Below, piece after piece: positions 20,842-29,634 of a stretch of 45,726 nucleotides of DNA. Location: contig CACZDN010000026.1 of NCBI GenBank assembly GCA_902779945.1, positions 1 through 45,726 of the forward strand, in the 5' to 3' direction. Position numbers and translations under genes: made by a program. How positions within the stretch are numbered: position 1 is the stretch's first letter; each line of letters begins with the position of its first letter. Under the pieces are notes generated by a model that saw only the letters and a list, made by a program, of their open reading frames with translations, was not told the origin of the DNA and made no database searches. Source of the stretch: Oscillospiraceae bacterium. Its GTDB lineage: Bacteria; Bacillota; Clostridia; Oscillospirales; Oscillospiraceae.

Positions 20842-23082
20842 TCACATGCCGTTTCGGGTGATGTCGATCACGCCGGGGACGGCGTTGAGGCGGTTGATGA
20901 TATTCCTGAGCTCGGCCGCGTCCTTGACCTCGAGCGTGACCGAGACGATGCCGAAGTTGATGCCGGTGGTGCGCGCCGAGAGGGAGTGCACCTTGGCGTT
21001 CAGGGTGTTCAGGACCGTGGCCACGTCCATGACCATGCCGTTGCGGTCCTTGGCGGAAATCTGAATGGTGGTGAGATAGCTCTCGGAGATCTTGTCGGCC
21101 CACGAGACCTCGACCCAGCGGCCCGCGTTCTCCGGCTGGCTGAGAAGCTGCTGGCAGTTGCTGCAGTCCCGGCGGTGGATGGACACGCCCTGGCCGCGCG
21201 TGATGAAGCCCATGATGTCGTCCCCCGGCACCGGGGTGCAGCAGCGGGAGAACTTGACCAGACAGTTGGAAAGCCCCTCCACCAGAATGCCGTGGACGGC
21301 CTTGCCCTCCTTCTTCGCCGGGCGGCTCTCGCGGCGCTCCGCCTGCTCGGAGACCTTGTCGAGCACGGTCTTGCGCCTGGGCTCCTGATTCTTGAGCTCG
21401 TCGCGCAGGCGGTTTGCGGCGCGCGTGGCGGTGAGACCGCCGTAGCCGATGGCCGCGTACATGTCGTCCATGCAGGTAAAGGAGAAGCGCTTGAGGATGG
21501 GGGCGCAGATGGCCTCGTCGCACACGTCGTCCAGCGTGAGGCCGTTGTGCTTGAGCTCATCCTCCAGCATCGCGCGGCCGCGGATGACGTTCTCCTCGCG
21601 CCGCTCCTTCTTGAACCACTGCTTGATCTTGGTGCGGGCGGAATTGCTCTTGGCGGTGCTGAGCCAGTCGCGGCTGGGTCCCGGCGCGCTCTTGGAGGTG
21701 CGGATCTCCACAATGTCGCCGTTTTGCAGGACGTAGTCGTAGGTGACGATGCGGCCGTTGACCTTTGCGCCGACCATGTGGTTGCCGATGTCGGAGTGGA
21801 TGGAGTAGGCAAAGTCGATGGGCGTCGCGCCCGCCGGGAGGTTGATGACGTCCCCCTTGGGGGAGAAGACGAAGACCTCGTCGGCGAACATGTCGACCTT
21901 CATGTTATAGAAGAAGTCGGAGGCGTCGGACTCCTGCTGGCTCTCCAGAAGGCGGCGTATCCACGCGAAGGTGTTCTCGTCCCCCGTGCGCAGGACGGTG
22001 TCGGCGCTGGAGCCCATCTTGTATTTCCAGTGCGCCGCGACGCCGTACTCCGCGGTGTAGTGCATCTCCCAGGTCCGGATCTGGACCTCGAAGGGGATGC
22101 CCTCGGAGCCGATGACCGTAGTGTGGACGCTCTGGTACATGTTCGGCTTGGGGGTGGAGATATAGTCCTTGAAGCGGCCAGGCACGGGTTTGAACATGTC
22201 GTGGATGATGCCGAGCACGTTGTAGCAGTCGGGGATGGTGTCGACAATGACGCGGAAGGCGCAGAGATCGAAGATGCCGTTCATGTCCAGCTTCTGCGCG
22301 TACATCTTGCGGTAGATGGAGTAGACGTGCTTGATGCGGCAGTAGATCGTGGACTGGACGCCCTCGCTGTCAAGGCGCTTCTGGATCTTTTCCTGCATAT
22401 TGTCCATGAAGCGCTCCAGCTCCGGCATACGGCGCGTCAGATTGTCGGTGATCTCCTTGTAGCCCTCGGGGTCGAGGTACTGGAGGGACAGGTCCTCCAG
22501 CTCCCACTTGGCGCGCTGCATACCGAGACGGTGAGCGATGGGCGCGTAGATCTCCATGGTCTCGAGAGATTTGGACTTCTGCTTCTCGGGACTCTGATAG
22601 GCCATCGTGCGCATGTTGTGCAGACGGTCGGCGATCTTGATGAGGATGACGCGGATATCCTTCGCCATGGCGAGGAGCATCTTGCGCAGGTTCTCCGCCT
22701 GTTCGTCCTCCTTGCTGGTGTACTGCACGCGCGTCAGCTTGGTGACGCCCTCGACGATATCCGCCACCGCGCGGCCGAACTGCCGCTGGATATCCTCGTG
22801 CGTGAGGCTGGTGTCCTCGATCACGTCGTGCAGCAGGGCCGCGATGATGGAGTCCTCGTCCAGACCGATGTCCACGCTGATATCCGCGGCGGCGATGCAG
22901 TGGGTCACGTAGGGGGACCCGTCGCGCCTGAGCTGGCCGGAGTGGGCCATGCGCGCCATCTCATAGGCGGCGCGGATGCGGCCCAGGTCCATGCCGTGGG
23001 TGCTCTCCTGTATTTTTTTGACAAGCTCCTCGAACAGGGCGTCGGGGTCCGTCATATTGGGTTTTCGTTCCAGCGTATCCAT
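20842..23082 (-). CDS. relA: Bifunctional (p)ppGpp synthetase/hydrolase
   Basis: This 746-residue Rel enzyme makes (p)ppGpp from ATP and GDP/GTP in starvation and hydrolyses it in good conditions. The domain order is complete: HD hydrolase (His61 and HD at 85-86 in LLHDVIEDT), synthetase (FKDYISTPKPNMYQSVHT), TGS (FSPKGDVINLPAGATPIDFAY), a zinc-finger-like stretch with CCTPVPGDDI, and a C-terminal ACT domain from about residue 670. The intact HD motif predicts hydrolase activity. The usual Firmicutes neighbour apt is absent; recJ lies 154 nt upstream with only palindromes between. Confidence 0.97.
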   Translation of the reverse strand: MDTLERKPNMTDPDALFEELVKKIQESTHGMDLGRIRAAYEMARMAHSGQLRRDGSPYVTHCIAAADISVDIGLDEDSIIAALLHDVIEDTSLTHEDIQRQFGRAVADIVEGVTKLTRVQYTSKEDEQAENLRKMLLAMAKDIRVILIKIADRLHNMRTMAYQSPEKQKSKSLETMEIYAPIAHRLGMQRAKWELEDLSLQYLDPEGYKEITDNLTRRMPELERFMDNMQEKIQKRLDSEGVQSTIYCRIKHVYSIYRKMYAQKLDMNGIFDLCAFRVIVDTIPDCYNVLGIIHDMFKPVPGRFKDYISTPKPNMYQSVHTTVIGSEGIPFEVQIRTWEMHYTAEYGVAAHWKYKMGSSADTVLRTGDENTFAWIRRLLESQQESDASDFFYNMKVDMFADEVFVFSPKGDVINLPAGATPIDFAYSIHSDIGNHMVGAKVNGRIVTYDYVLQNGDIVEIRTSKSAPGPSRDWLSTAKSNSARTKIKQWFKKERREENVIRGRAMLEDELKHNGLTLDDVCDEAICAPILKRFSFTCMDDMYAAIGYGGLTATRAANRLRDELKNQEPRRKTVLDKVSEQAERRESRPAKKEGKAVHGILVEGLSNCLVKFSRCCTPVPGDDIMGFITRGQGVSIHRRDCSNCQQLLSQPENAGRWVEVSWADKISESYLTTIQISAKDRNGMVMDVATVLNTLNAKVHSLSARTTGINFGIVSVTLEVKDAAELRNIINRLNAVPGVIDITRNGM

Positions 23083-23133
23083 GATGCACTCCCAATTCCC
23101 ATGAAAGCTTCGCTTCCATAGGAAAAAAATGAT

Positions 23134-23232
23134 TCAAGCGCGTGATTTTCGCCCCTGTCGGGGCAACCGGATTTCATGCACAAAATCCCCATGAATCAGT
23201 TTTTTTTATTGCGGCGAGGGCTTGCCGCATGG
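23134..23232. repeat. Palindrome-rich spacer between recJ and relA
   Basis: The spacer holds AATCCCCATG and CATGGGGATT as inverted copies enclosing a TGCGGC/GCCGCA hairpin, plus a small GCCCC/GGGGC hairpin. No T run follows the hairpins on the minus strand, so they are not terminators for recJ. It lies where many Firmicutes carry apt. Confidence 0.4.
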
Positions 23233-23236
23233 GGAT

Positions 23237-25252
23237 TTACTGGTATGCCCGCAGGCTTCGGATGAGCTGCGTGGCGTCCAAATCGGCCTTGCCGGTCACC
23301 TGCGCCCTGACGGCGCGGTAGATGCCGTCCTGCGGCGCGTCCAGAAGCCCCGCCTCCCGGAAAACCATGAGACAGAGGCAGTAGGTCTCCGGCTCCATAT
23401 CCGCGGGGCGCTGCGCCATCACGGCCTTCGTGTCGGCCCCGACGGAAAAGCACGGGCCCATCTCCCGCCAGGCCCGGATATAATCGGCGCGCAGCGGGCA
23501 GAAGTGGGCGGCGGCGGGGTAGCAGCCGCGGTCCTCATGCAGGATCGCGTCGCAGAGGGCGTAGGGATCGTGGGGGCGCACGGCGGAAGCGACGAGCTGG
23601 ACCGTGACGTTGCCGCGGTACTCGTTGACCTGCGGCGTGAAGGCGACGTCGATGAGCTCCGCCTCATGTACGCCGGTCTCGGCGGCGCTGTGGGAGAAAT
23701 AGATGCACTCGAAAGGCGTCTGCCCCAGCCGGACGCGAAAGCGCGTGTGCTTGCCCCCGCCGACCTCACTGAGCATTTCGAGACGCACCCCGCTCATGCA
23801 CAGAAGCGGCCTGGGGTTTGCGTTCCCGCAGGGCTCGAGCAGGTCGAGCGAGCGGACGTTTTCCAGCGACAGAAGCGCCGGGTCCGTGATGAGCAGGTCG
23901 CACTGCACCTCGGGCAGCGGCTCCGGGCGGTTCGACAGATAATAGTCGCGCAGGGCGCGGCGAAAGGCGTCGAGCCTGTCGCGCCTTATGTTCAGCCCCG
24001 CGGCCAGCGCGTGGCCGCCGAAACCGATCAGCTCGTCCGCGCAGGCGGTGAGCGCCTCAAAGAGATTGAAGCCCCCGTAGCTGCGGCAGGAGCCCTTGCC
24101 CACCTCGCCGTTGAGACAGACGATGATCGCGGGCAGGGAGTACTGCTCGGCAAGCCTCGAGGCCGCGATCCCGATCACGCCCTGGTTCCAGTTCTCGCTC
24201 GCGAGGACGATGGGCCCGTCCGGGGTCTGGCCCGCGAGCATGGCGTTGGCTTCCTTCCAGATTTCGTTTTCGATGCTCTGCCGCCTGCGGTTGAGCTCGC
24301 ACAGCTCCCGCGCCAGGCAGAGCGCGCCCTCCTCGTCCCTGCTGAGGAGGAGCTTTGCCGCGATGGAGGCCTGACCGAGGCGGCCGGCCGCGTTGAGACG
24401 GGGGGCCAGGCTGTAGCCGATGGTCGAGGAGGTCATGCGCGCGGGGTCGATCGCGGACTCACGCAGCATGGCGGAGATGCCCGGCCGCGGGGAGTTGACG
24501 ATCTGCGAGAGCCCCAGGCGGACGAGATAGCGGTTTTCATCGCACAGCGGCATCACGTCCGCCACCGTGCCGATGGCGACAAGATCCGCGTAGCGTGCGA
24601 GGACCGCTTCGGCGTCGCCCTCGCAGGCGCAGACCAGCTTGAGCGCGACGCCGACCCCGGCGAGGTTCTTGTTGGGGTATTCGTCCCCGTCGCGCTTGCA
24701 GTCGATGAGCGCGGCGACGTCCGGCAGCGCGTCGGGCCTGCACTCGTGGTGGTCGGTGATGACCATGTCAATGCCGATGTCCCGCGCGTGGGCGGCCTCC
24801 TCGACGGCGGTAACGCCGCAGTCGACCGTGACGACGAGCGTGACGCCCCTGGCCCGCAGCGAGTCGAGCGCGGCGCAGTTGAGTCCGTAGCCCTCTTCGT
24901 TGCGGTCCGGGATGTAGTAATAGCAGGTCAGGCCCTTCCTGCGCAGCCAGTCCGTCAGCATACAGGTGGAGGTGATGCCGTCCACGTCGTAGTCGCCGTA
25001 GACCGCGACGGTCTCGCACCTCTCGACGGCCTTCATGATGCGGTCCCGCGCCTCCTTCATCCCCAGCATGAGCAGGGGATCGTGCAGCGTCTCCTTCCCG
25101 CCGAACAGCAGGCTGCGCGCCTGCTGCGCCGTGGTGATCCCGCGCAGGGTCAGGATCTGACACAAAAGCGGGGAAAATCCCCCCTCAAGCAGAGCCTGAG
25201 GGATGCGGGGACCCGTCAAAGGGATATTCCATTTTTTCTGTTTCATGAGCAT
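23237..25252 (-). CDS. recJ: Single-stranded-DNA-specific exonuclease
   Basis: RecJ degrades single-stranded DNA 5' to 3' in recombination and mismatch or base-excision repair. The DHH-family metal motifs are intact: YGDYDVDG at 85-92 and DHHE at 167-170. The later GFGGHALAAG motif belongs to the DHHA1 domain. The 671-residue length is somewhat longer than E. coli RecJ (577) and includes a C-terminal extension. There are two start choices: the ATG at 25252 and another two codons later (25246). Neither has a strong Shine-Dalgarno. A sigma-A promoter lies upstream at 25282-25310. Confidence 0.95.
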   Translation of the reverse strand: MLMKQKKWNIPLTGPRIPQALLEGGFSPLLCQILTLRGITTAQQARSLLFGGKETLHDPLLMLGMKEARDRIMKAVERCETVAVYGDYDVDGITSTCMLTDWLRRKGLTCYYYIPDRNEEGYGLNCAALDSLRARGVTLVVTVDCGVTAVEEAAHARDIGIDMVITDHHECRPDALPDVAALIDCKRDGDEYPNKNLAGVGVALKLVCACEGDAEAVLARYADLVAIGTVADVMPLCDENRYLVRLGLSQIVNSPRPGISAMLRESAIDPARMTSSTIGYSLAPRLNAAGRLGQASIAAKLLLSRDEEGALCLARELCELNRRRQSIENEIWKEANAMLAGQTPDGPIVLASENWNQGVIGIAASRLAEQYSLPAIIVCLNGEVGKGSCRSYGGFNLFEALTACADELIGFGGHALAAGLNIRRDRLDAFRRALRDYYLSNRPEPLPEVQCDLLITDPALLSLENVRSLDLLEPCGNANPRPLLCMSGVRLEMLSEVGGGKHTRFRVRLGQTPFECIYFSHSAAETGVHEAELIDVAFTPQVNEYRGNVTVQLVASAVRPHDPYALCDAILHEDRGCYPAAAHFCPLRADYIRAWREMGPCFSVGADTKAVMAQRPADMEPETYCLCLMVFREAGLLDAPQDGIYRAVRAQVTGKADLDATQLIRSLRAYQ

Positions 25253-25281
25253 TTCTACTTTTCAATTTTTATTAATGCCTT

Positions 25282-25310
25282 ATCTTAACAAAAAAAGCGC
25301 TTCAATTCAA
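25282..25310 (-). promoter_or_regulatory. Sigma-A promoter of recJ
   Basis: On the minus strand there is TTGAAT (25305-25310), a 17-bp spacer and TAAGAT (25282-25287), about 30 nt from the start codon. Confidence 0.65.
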
Positions 25311-25421
25311 TAGCGCAGCGAAAAATCTTTTTCGCTCCTCCGTCCCGCAGGGAGATGACAGAGAACTGGATGCCGCGGGGCGGCAATGCGTCGCAGGCGT
25401 GAATAAATTGTGAAAAATCTA

Positions 25422-25450
25422 TTGTCATGAGAAGCGGAATGTGTTATACT
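25422..25450 (+). promoter_or_regulatory. Sigma-A promoter of the DUF3798 ABC transporter operon
   Basis: TTGTCA (25422-25427), a 17-bp spacer and TATACT (25445-25450). The predicted transcript has a 5' leader of about 160 nt. Bases 25311-25421 hold a degraded copy of a GCGCAGCGAA-type intergenic repeat and nothing else that I recognise. Confidence 0.75.
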
Positions 25451-25459
25451 CCATAAATG

Positions 25460-25562
25460 TTTCAGAAATGCGCATGTATTTCTGAAAGAAAAAAGAAGCA
25501 TCCGGCGTCCGGCCTGCCGCCCGCGCGTCCTCCGCGTGTCCCCTCCGGGGTCATGCGCCGGA
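25460..25562 (+). promoter_or_regulatory. Structured 5' leader of the ABC transporter operon
   Basis: A perfect 10-bp hairpin (TTTCAGAAAT at 25460-25469 with ATTTCTGAAA at 25478-25487) starts within a few bases of the predicted RNA 5' end, typical of an RNA-stabilising element. Further on, TCCGGCG (25501-25507) can pair with CGCCGGA (25556-25562), enclosing smaller GC hairpins. No known riboswitch consensus is recognised. Confidence 0.45.
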
Positions 25563-25616
25563 ACGGACGGGTCACAGGGCGGGGGACGGAACTTCCAAAA
25601 ATATCAGGAGGATAAC

Positions 25617-26879
25617 ATGAAAAAGCTGATTGCTCTTCTGCTCGTGCTTGCCATGGCGTTTGCTCTGGCCGCATGCGGCAAGAAACCCGAACCCACCCCT
25701 GCCCCCGCTGAAACCGCCGCCCCCGCTGAGACTGCCGCCCCCGCCGAAACCGCCGCCCCTGCGGAGTCCAAGCCCCACATCGGCATCATCACCGGCTCCG
25801 TCTCCCAGTCTGAGGACGACCGCCGCGGCGCCGAGGCCTTCCAGGCCAAGTATGGCGAGGATATGGTCAAGCTGGCCATCTACCCCGACAACTTCACCGA
25901 AGAGCTGGAGACCACCATCCAGACCATCGTCAACATGTCTGACGATCCTGACATGAAGGCCATCATCGTCAACCAGGCCGTCCCCGGCACCACCGAGGCC
26001 TTCCGCCAGATCAAAGAGAAGCGCCCCGACATCATCTGCATCGCCGGCGAGTCCCATGAGGACCTGCCTGAAATCGGCTCCGCCGCCGACCTCGTCGTCA
26101 ACAACGACTTCGTCGCCCGCGGCTACCTGATGATCCGCACCGCCCATGAGCTGGGCTGCGACACCTTCGTGCACATCTCCTTCCCGCGCCACATGTCCTA
26201 CGAGACCATGAGCCGCCGCGTGGCCATCATGAAGGCCGCGTGCGAGGAGTTCGGCATGAAGTTCGTGCTTGAGACCGCTCCCGACCCCACCACGGACGTC
26301 GGCGTTGCCGGTGCCCAGGCCTATATCCTCGAGCATGTCCCCCAGTGGGTCGAGCAGTACGGTGAGCACGCCGCTTACTTCTGCACCAACGACGCCCACA
26401 CCGAGCCTCTGCTCAAGCAGCTCCTCGCCTACGGCGGCTGCTTCGTCGAGGCTGACCTGCCCTCTCCCACCATGGGCTACCCCGGCGCTCTGGGCATCGA
26501 CCTGACCGCTGAGGCGGGCGACTATGCCAAGATCCTTGCCAAGGTCGAGAAGGCCATCGTTGAAAAGGGCGGCGAGGGCCGCTTCGGCACCTGGGCCTAC
26601 TCCTACGGCTACACCGTATCCGCCGGCCTTGCCCAGCATGCTCTGAACGTCATCAACGGCGAGAGCGAGCTTCTCAACATCGACGACATCTCCAAGGCCT
26701 ACGGTGTCTTCTCCCCCGGCGCGGAGTGGAACGGCTCCAACTACACCAACGCGGAGACCGGCGTCAAGGCTGAGAACACCTTCCTGATCTACCAGGATAC
26801 CTATATCATGGGCAACCCGGGCCACTACATGGGCTCCACCTCGATTGAGGTGCCCGAGAAGTACTTCACCGTCAAGTAA
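25617..26879 (+). CDS. DUF3798 substrate-binding lipoprotein of an ABC importer
   Basis: This 420-residue exported lipoprotein has a signal peptide of about 19 residues ending in lipobox LAAC, then a Pro/Ala/Glu/Thr linker with three AETAAP repeats (residues 31-48). The mature domain starts PHIGIITGSVSQSEDD and has the look of a periplasmic-binding/BMP-type fold; I assign it to DUF3798. A perfect AGGAGG lies upstream of the start. Synonymous codon choice is strongly biased to C-ending codons (GCC, ACC, GGC, AAC), as in rplS, which implies very high expression. A strong terminator right after the gene would let most transcripts stop here and give the usual excess of binding protein over membrane parts. 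The ligand is unknown; the ABC partners are sugar/nucleoside type. Confidence 0.88.
   Translation: MKKLIALLLVLAMAFALAACGKKPEPTPAPAETAAPAETAAPAETAAPAESKPHIGIITGSVSQSEDDRRGAEAFQAKYGEDMVKLAIYPDNFTEELETTIQTIVNMSDDPDMKAIIVNQAVPGTTEAFRQIKEKRPDIICIAGESHEDLPEIGSAADLVVNNDFVARGYLMIRTAHELGCDTFVHISFPRHMSYETMSRRVAIMKAACEEFGMKFVLETAPDPTTDVGVAGAQAYILEHVPQWVEQYGEHAAYFCTNDAHTEPLLKQLLAYGGCFVEADLPSPTMGYPGALGIDLTAEAGDYAKILAKVEKAIVEKGGEGRFGTWAYSYGYTVSAGLAQHALNVINGESELLNIDDISKAYGVFSPGAEWNGSNYTNAETGVKAENTFLIYQDTYIMGNPGHYMGSTSIEVPEKYFTVK
25707..25766 (+). repeat. 18-bp in-frame tandem repeat
   Basis: About 3.3 copies of an 18-bp unit encode AETAAP repeats in the linker between the lipid anchor and the binding domain. 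The copies differ at synonymous sites only. Slippage here could change the tether length by six residues. Confidence 0.85.
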
Positions 26880-26911
26880 TTTTCCCGGACTATTATTCAG
26901 CAAAACAGACA

Positions 26912-26944
26912 GGGGAGGGAGTCCCGCTCCCTCCCCCTTTTTTT
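26912..26944 (+). terminator. Intra-operon terminator after the lipoprotein gene
   Basis: A perfect 10-bp GC-rich stem (GGGGAGGGAG/CTCCCTCCCC) with a 5-nt loop is followed by seven Ts at 26938-26944. It lies 13 bases upstream of the ATPase start codon, so readthrough is needed to express the rest of the operon. Confidence 0.85.
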
Positions 26945-26957
26945 AGGGGTAACAGAT

Positions 26958-28547
26958 ATGGCAAATGCAAAGACTCCGCTTCTGGAGATGCGCAAGATCA
27001 AAAAGGACTTCTTCGGCAACCAGGTCCTGACAGACATCAACCTGACGCTGGCCGAGGGCGAGGTGCTGGGCCTGTGCGGCGAGAACGGCGCGGGCAAGTC
27101 CACGCTCATGAAAATCCTCTTCGGCATGGACGTCATTCGCCAGACGGGCGGCTATGAGGGCGAGATCCTGCTCAACGGCGAGAAGGTGCAGTTCAACACG
27201 CCCTTCGACGCGCTGGCCGCCGGTATCGGCATGGTGCATCAGGAGTTCTCCCTGATCCCCGGCTTCACCGCGACGGAGAACATCCTCCTGAACAGGGAGC
27301 CGAAAAAAAGAAACGTCATCTCCGAGGTCTTCGGAGACAGACTGGACACTCTTGACTACAACGAAATGACCGGCAGGGCGGAGGCCGCCATCAGCAAGAT
27401 GGGCTTTTCCATTGACAAGAACATGGTCATCAGCGAGATGCCTGTCGGCCACAAGCAGTTCACCGAGATCGCCCGCGAGCTCAGCAAGGACCGGCTCAAG
27501 CTCCTGATCCTGGACGAGCCGACCGCCGTCCTGACCGAGAAGGAGGCCGAGGCCCTGCTCGCCTCGATCCGCTCCATGTCGGAGCAGGGTATCGCGGTCA
27601 TCTTCATCACGCACAGACTGCAGGAGATCCTGGCGGTCTGCAACAGGGTCGTGGTCATGCGCGACGGCTTCGTCATCTCCGACGTGCCGGCCGAAAACAC
27701 CACGGTCCAGGAAATTTCAAAATGGATGGTTGGCAGAAACGTGGAAACGGCTGCCAAGCTTGACATACGGGACCACAGCGCCGCGAAGACCATCATGTCC
27801 ATCAAGAGACTCTGGGTGGACATGCCCGGCGAGACGGTGCGCGACGTGAGTCTCGACGTGAAGGAGGGCGAGATCCTCGGCATCGGCGGTCTGGCGGGCC
27901 AGGGCAAGCTCGGCATCCCGAACGGGGTCATGGGGCTTTACGAGGCCGGCGGCACCGTCGAGTTTGACGGGAAGCAGATCCCCCTTAACAGCCCGCGCAA
28001 ATGCCTGGACGCGTCCCTCGCCTTCGTGTCGGAGGACCGGCGCGGCGTCGGCCTGCTGCTGGACGAGACGCTGGAGTGGAACATCGCCTTCCCGGCGATG
28101 CAGGTGCAGGAAAAATTCCTGAAGACCTATCTCGGCGGCCTTGTCAAGTGGCGCGACGAGAAGGCGATCCGCGACGTTACGGAGCGCTATATCGAGGAGC
28201 TCGCCATCAAGTGCACCGGCTCCAAGCAGAAGGCGAAGGAGCTCTCGGGCGGCAACCAGCAGAAGATATGCCTTGCCAAGGCCTTCGCGCTCGAGCCGAA
28301 ATTCCTCTTTGTGTCCGAGCCGACGCGCGGCATCGACGTCGGCGCCAAGGCGCTGGTGCTGGAGGCGCTGCGCCGCTTCAACCGCGAGAGCGGCGTCACC
28401 GTCGTCATGATCTCCTCCGAGCTGGAGGAGCTTCGCTCCATCTGCGACCGCATTGCCATCGTTTCCGGCGGCAGGATCGCCGGGATACGCCCCGCGTCCG
28501 ACCCGTCGGAGGACTTTGGCATGTTGATGGTCAGCATGGTAAAGTGA
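26958..28547 (+). CDS. Sugar-type ABC transporter ATP-binding protein (two fused ATPase domains)
   Basis: This 529-residue duplicated ATPase of the CUT2 class (RbsA/MglA/YufO-like) powers the importer. Domain 1 has Walker A CGENGAGKSTLMK near residue 39 and Walker B LLILDEPTAVL. Its signature loop is MPVGHKQ rather than LSGGQ, as often seen in this class. Domain 2 has a degenerate Walker A (GLAGQGKLG) but a full LSGGNQQK signature and the FVSEPTRGIDVGAK motif. The ribosome binding site is only a modest AGGGG directly after the terminator T run. It is followed by two permease genes. Confidence 0.95.
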   Translation: MANAKTPLLEMRKIKKDFFGNQVLTDINLTLAEGEVLGLCGENGAGKSTLMKILFGMDVIRQTGGYEGEILLNGEKVQFNTPFDALAAGIGMVHQEFSLIPGFTATENILLNREPKKRNVISEVFGDRLDTLDYNEMTGRAEAAISKMGFSIDKNMVISEMPVGHKQFTEIARELSKDRLKLLILDEPTAVLTEKEAEALLASIRSMSEQGIAVIFITHRLQEILAVCNRVVVMRDGFVISDVPAENTTVQEISKWMVGRNVETAAKLDIRDHSAAKTIMSIKRLWVDMPGETVRDVSLDVKEGEILGIGGLAGQGKLGIPNGVMGLYEAGGTVEFDGKQIPLNSPRKCLDASLAFVSEDRRGVGLLLDETLEWNIAFPAMQVQEKFLKTYLGGLVKWRDEKAIRDVTERYIEELAIKCTGSKQKAKELSGGNQQKICLAKAFALEPKFLFVSEPTRGIDVGAKALVLEALRRFNRESGVTVVMISSELEELRSICDRIAIVSGGRIAGIRPASDPSEDFGMLMVSMVK

Positions 28548-28557
28548 GGAGGGCAGC

Positions 28558-29634
28558 ATGAACGAAACACTGGATAAAACCAACCTGACGCTGCGCGACA
28601 GGCTCCGCGGCTTTGTCGACAGCTTCGGCCTGCCGAGACTCATCATCGCAGCCTTTCTGCTGATGCTCTATATCGCCGCGCCCTTCGTGGGAGCCGGCTT
28701 CTGGATGCAGATCAGCAACACCGTCAACCGCTTCAGCTGGAACGCCATTATGGTGCTCGCCATGGTGCCGATGATCCACTCCGGCTGCGGGCTGAACTTC
28801 GGCCTGCCGCTCGGCATCATCTCCGGCCTGCTCGGCGCGACGCTGTCGATCGAGCTGGGCTTCACCGGGCCCACGAGCTTTCTCATGGCCATCCTGATCG
28901 CCACGCCCTTCGCCGTCGTGCTCGGCATGGGCTACGGGTGGCTGCTCAACAAGATCAAGGGCGGCGAAATGATGATCGCCACCTATGTGGGCTTCTCGTC
29001 CGTGTCCTTCATGTGCATGATGTGGCTGCTGCTGCCCTACCACAGCCCCACGATGGTATGGGGCTACGCCGGCAAGGGCCTGCGCACCACCATCTCGCTC
29101 GAGGGCTTCTACGACAAGGTCCTCGCGAGCTTTCTGCAGATCAACATCGGCGGCCTCTCCATCCCCACGGGCACGCTTCTGTTCTTTGCGCTGCTGGCCT
29201 TCGGCATGTGGGCCTTTCTCCACACCAAGACCGGCACGGCCATGACCGCCGTCGGCTCGAACCCGACCTTCGCCAAGGCCGCCGGCGTCAACGTCGACCG
29301 GATGCGTATGCTCTCCGTCGTCCTCTCCACCTGGCTTGCCGCCATCGGCATCCTGGTGTATGAGCAGGGCTTCGGCTTCATCCAGCTCTACATGGCGCCC
29401 TTCTACATGGCGCTGCCCGCGGTGTCCGCCATCCTGATCGGCGGCGCGTCCGTCAACAAGGCGTCCATCGCCAACGTCATCATCGGCACCTTCCTCTTCC
29501 AGGGCATCGTGACCATGACCCCGACGGTCATGAACAACATGATCCACATGGATATGAGCGAGGTCATCCGCGTGGTCGCCTCGCAGGGCATGATCCTCTA
29601 CGCGCTGACAAGGAAAACGGAGGCGACAAAATGA
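28558..29634 (+). CDS. ABC transporter permease 1 (BPD_transp_2 family)
   Basis: This 358-residue polytopic membrane protein of the branched-chain/ribose permease family has hydrophobic segments throughout. The cytoplasmic coupling region TAVGSNPTFAKAAGVNVDRMR contacts the ATPase, and LIGGASVNKASIANVIIG lies near the end. GGAGGGC precedes the start, 10 nt after the ATPase gene. It pairs with the next permease as a heterodimer, as in YufPQ-type nucleoside transporters. Substrate is not predictable from sequence alone. Confidence 0.93.
   Translation: MNETLDKTNLTLRDRLRGFVDSFGLPRLIIAAFLLMLYIAAPFVGAGFWMQISNTVNRFSWNAIMVLAMVPMIHSGCGLNFGLPLGIISGLLGATLSIELGFTGPTSFLMAILIATPFAVVLGMGYGWLLNKIKGGEMMIATYVGFSSVSFMCMMWLLLPYHSPTMVWGYAGKGLRTTISLEGFYDKVLASFLQINIGGLSIPTGTLLFFALLAFGMWAFLHTKTGTAMTAVGSNPTFAKAAGVNVDRMRMLSVVLSTWLAAIGILVYEQGFGFIQLYMAPFYMALPAVSAILIGGASVNKASIANVIIGTFLFQGIVTMTPTVMNNMIHMDMSEVIRVVASQGMILYALTRKTEATK

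Noticed and set aside
19789-23121. A very long open frame (about 1110 codons) on the + strand across MBL hydrolase, dtd and relA
   Set aside because: It is antisense to three clearly conserved genes and its translation is low-complexity (His/Val/Asp/Gly-rich), as expected from GC-rich codon bias. Similar antisense frames at 23222-25288, 18202-19521, 651-1814 and 25572-26903 were rejected for the same reason.
25457-25616. Known riboswitch (such as purine) ahead of the transporter operon
   Set aside because: I could not match any conserved riboswitch core; only generic hairpins are seen.
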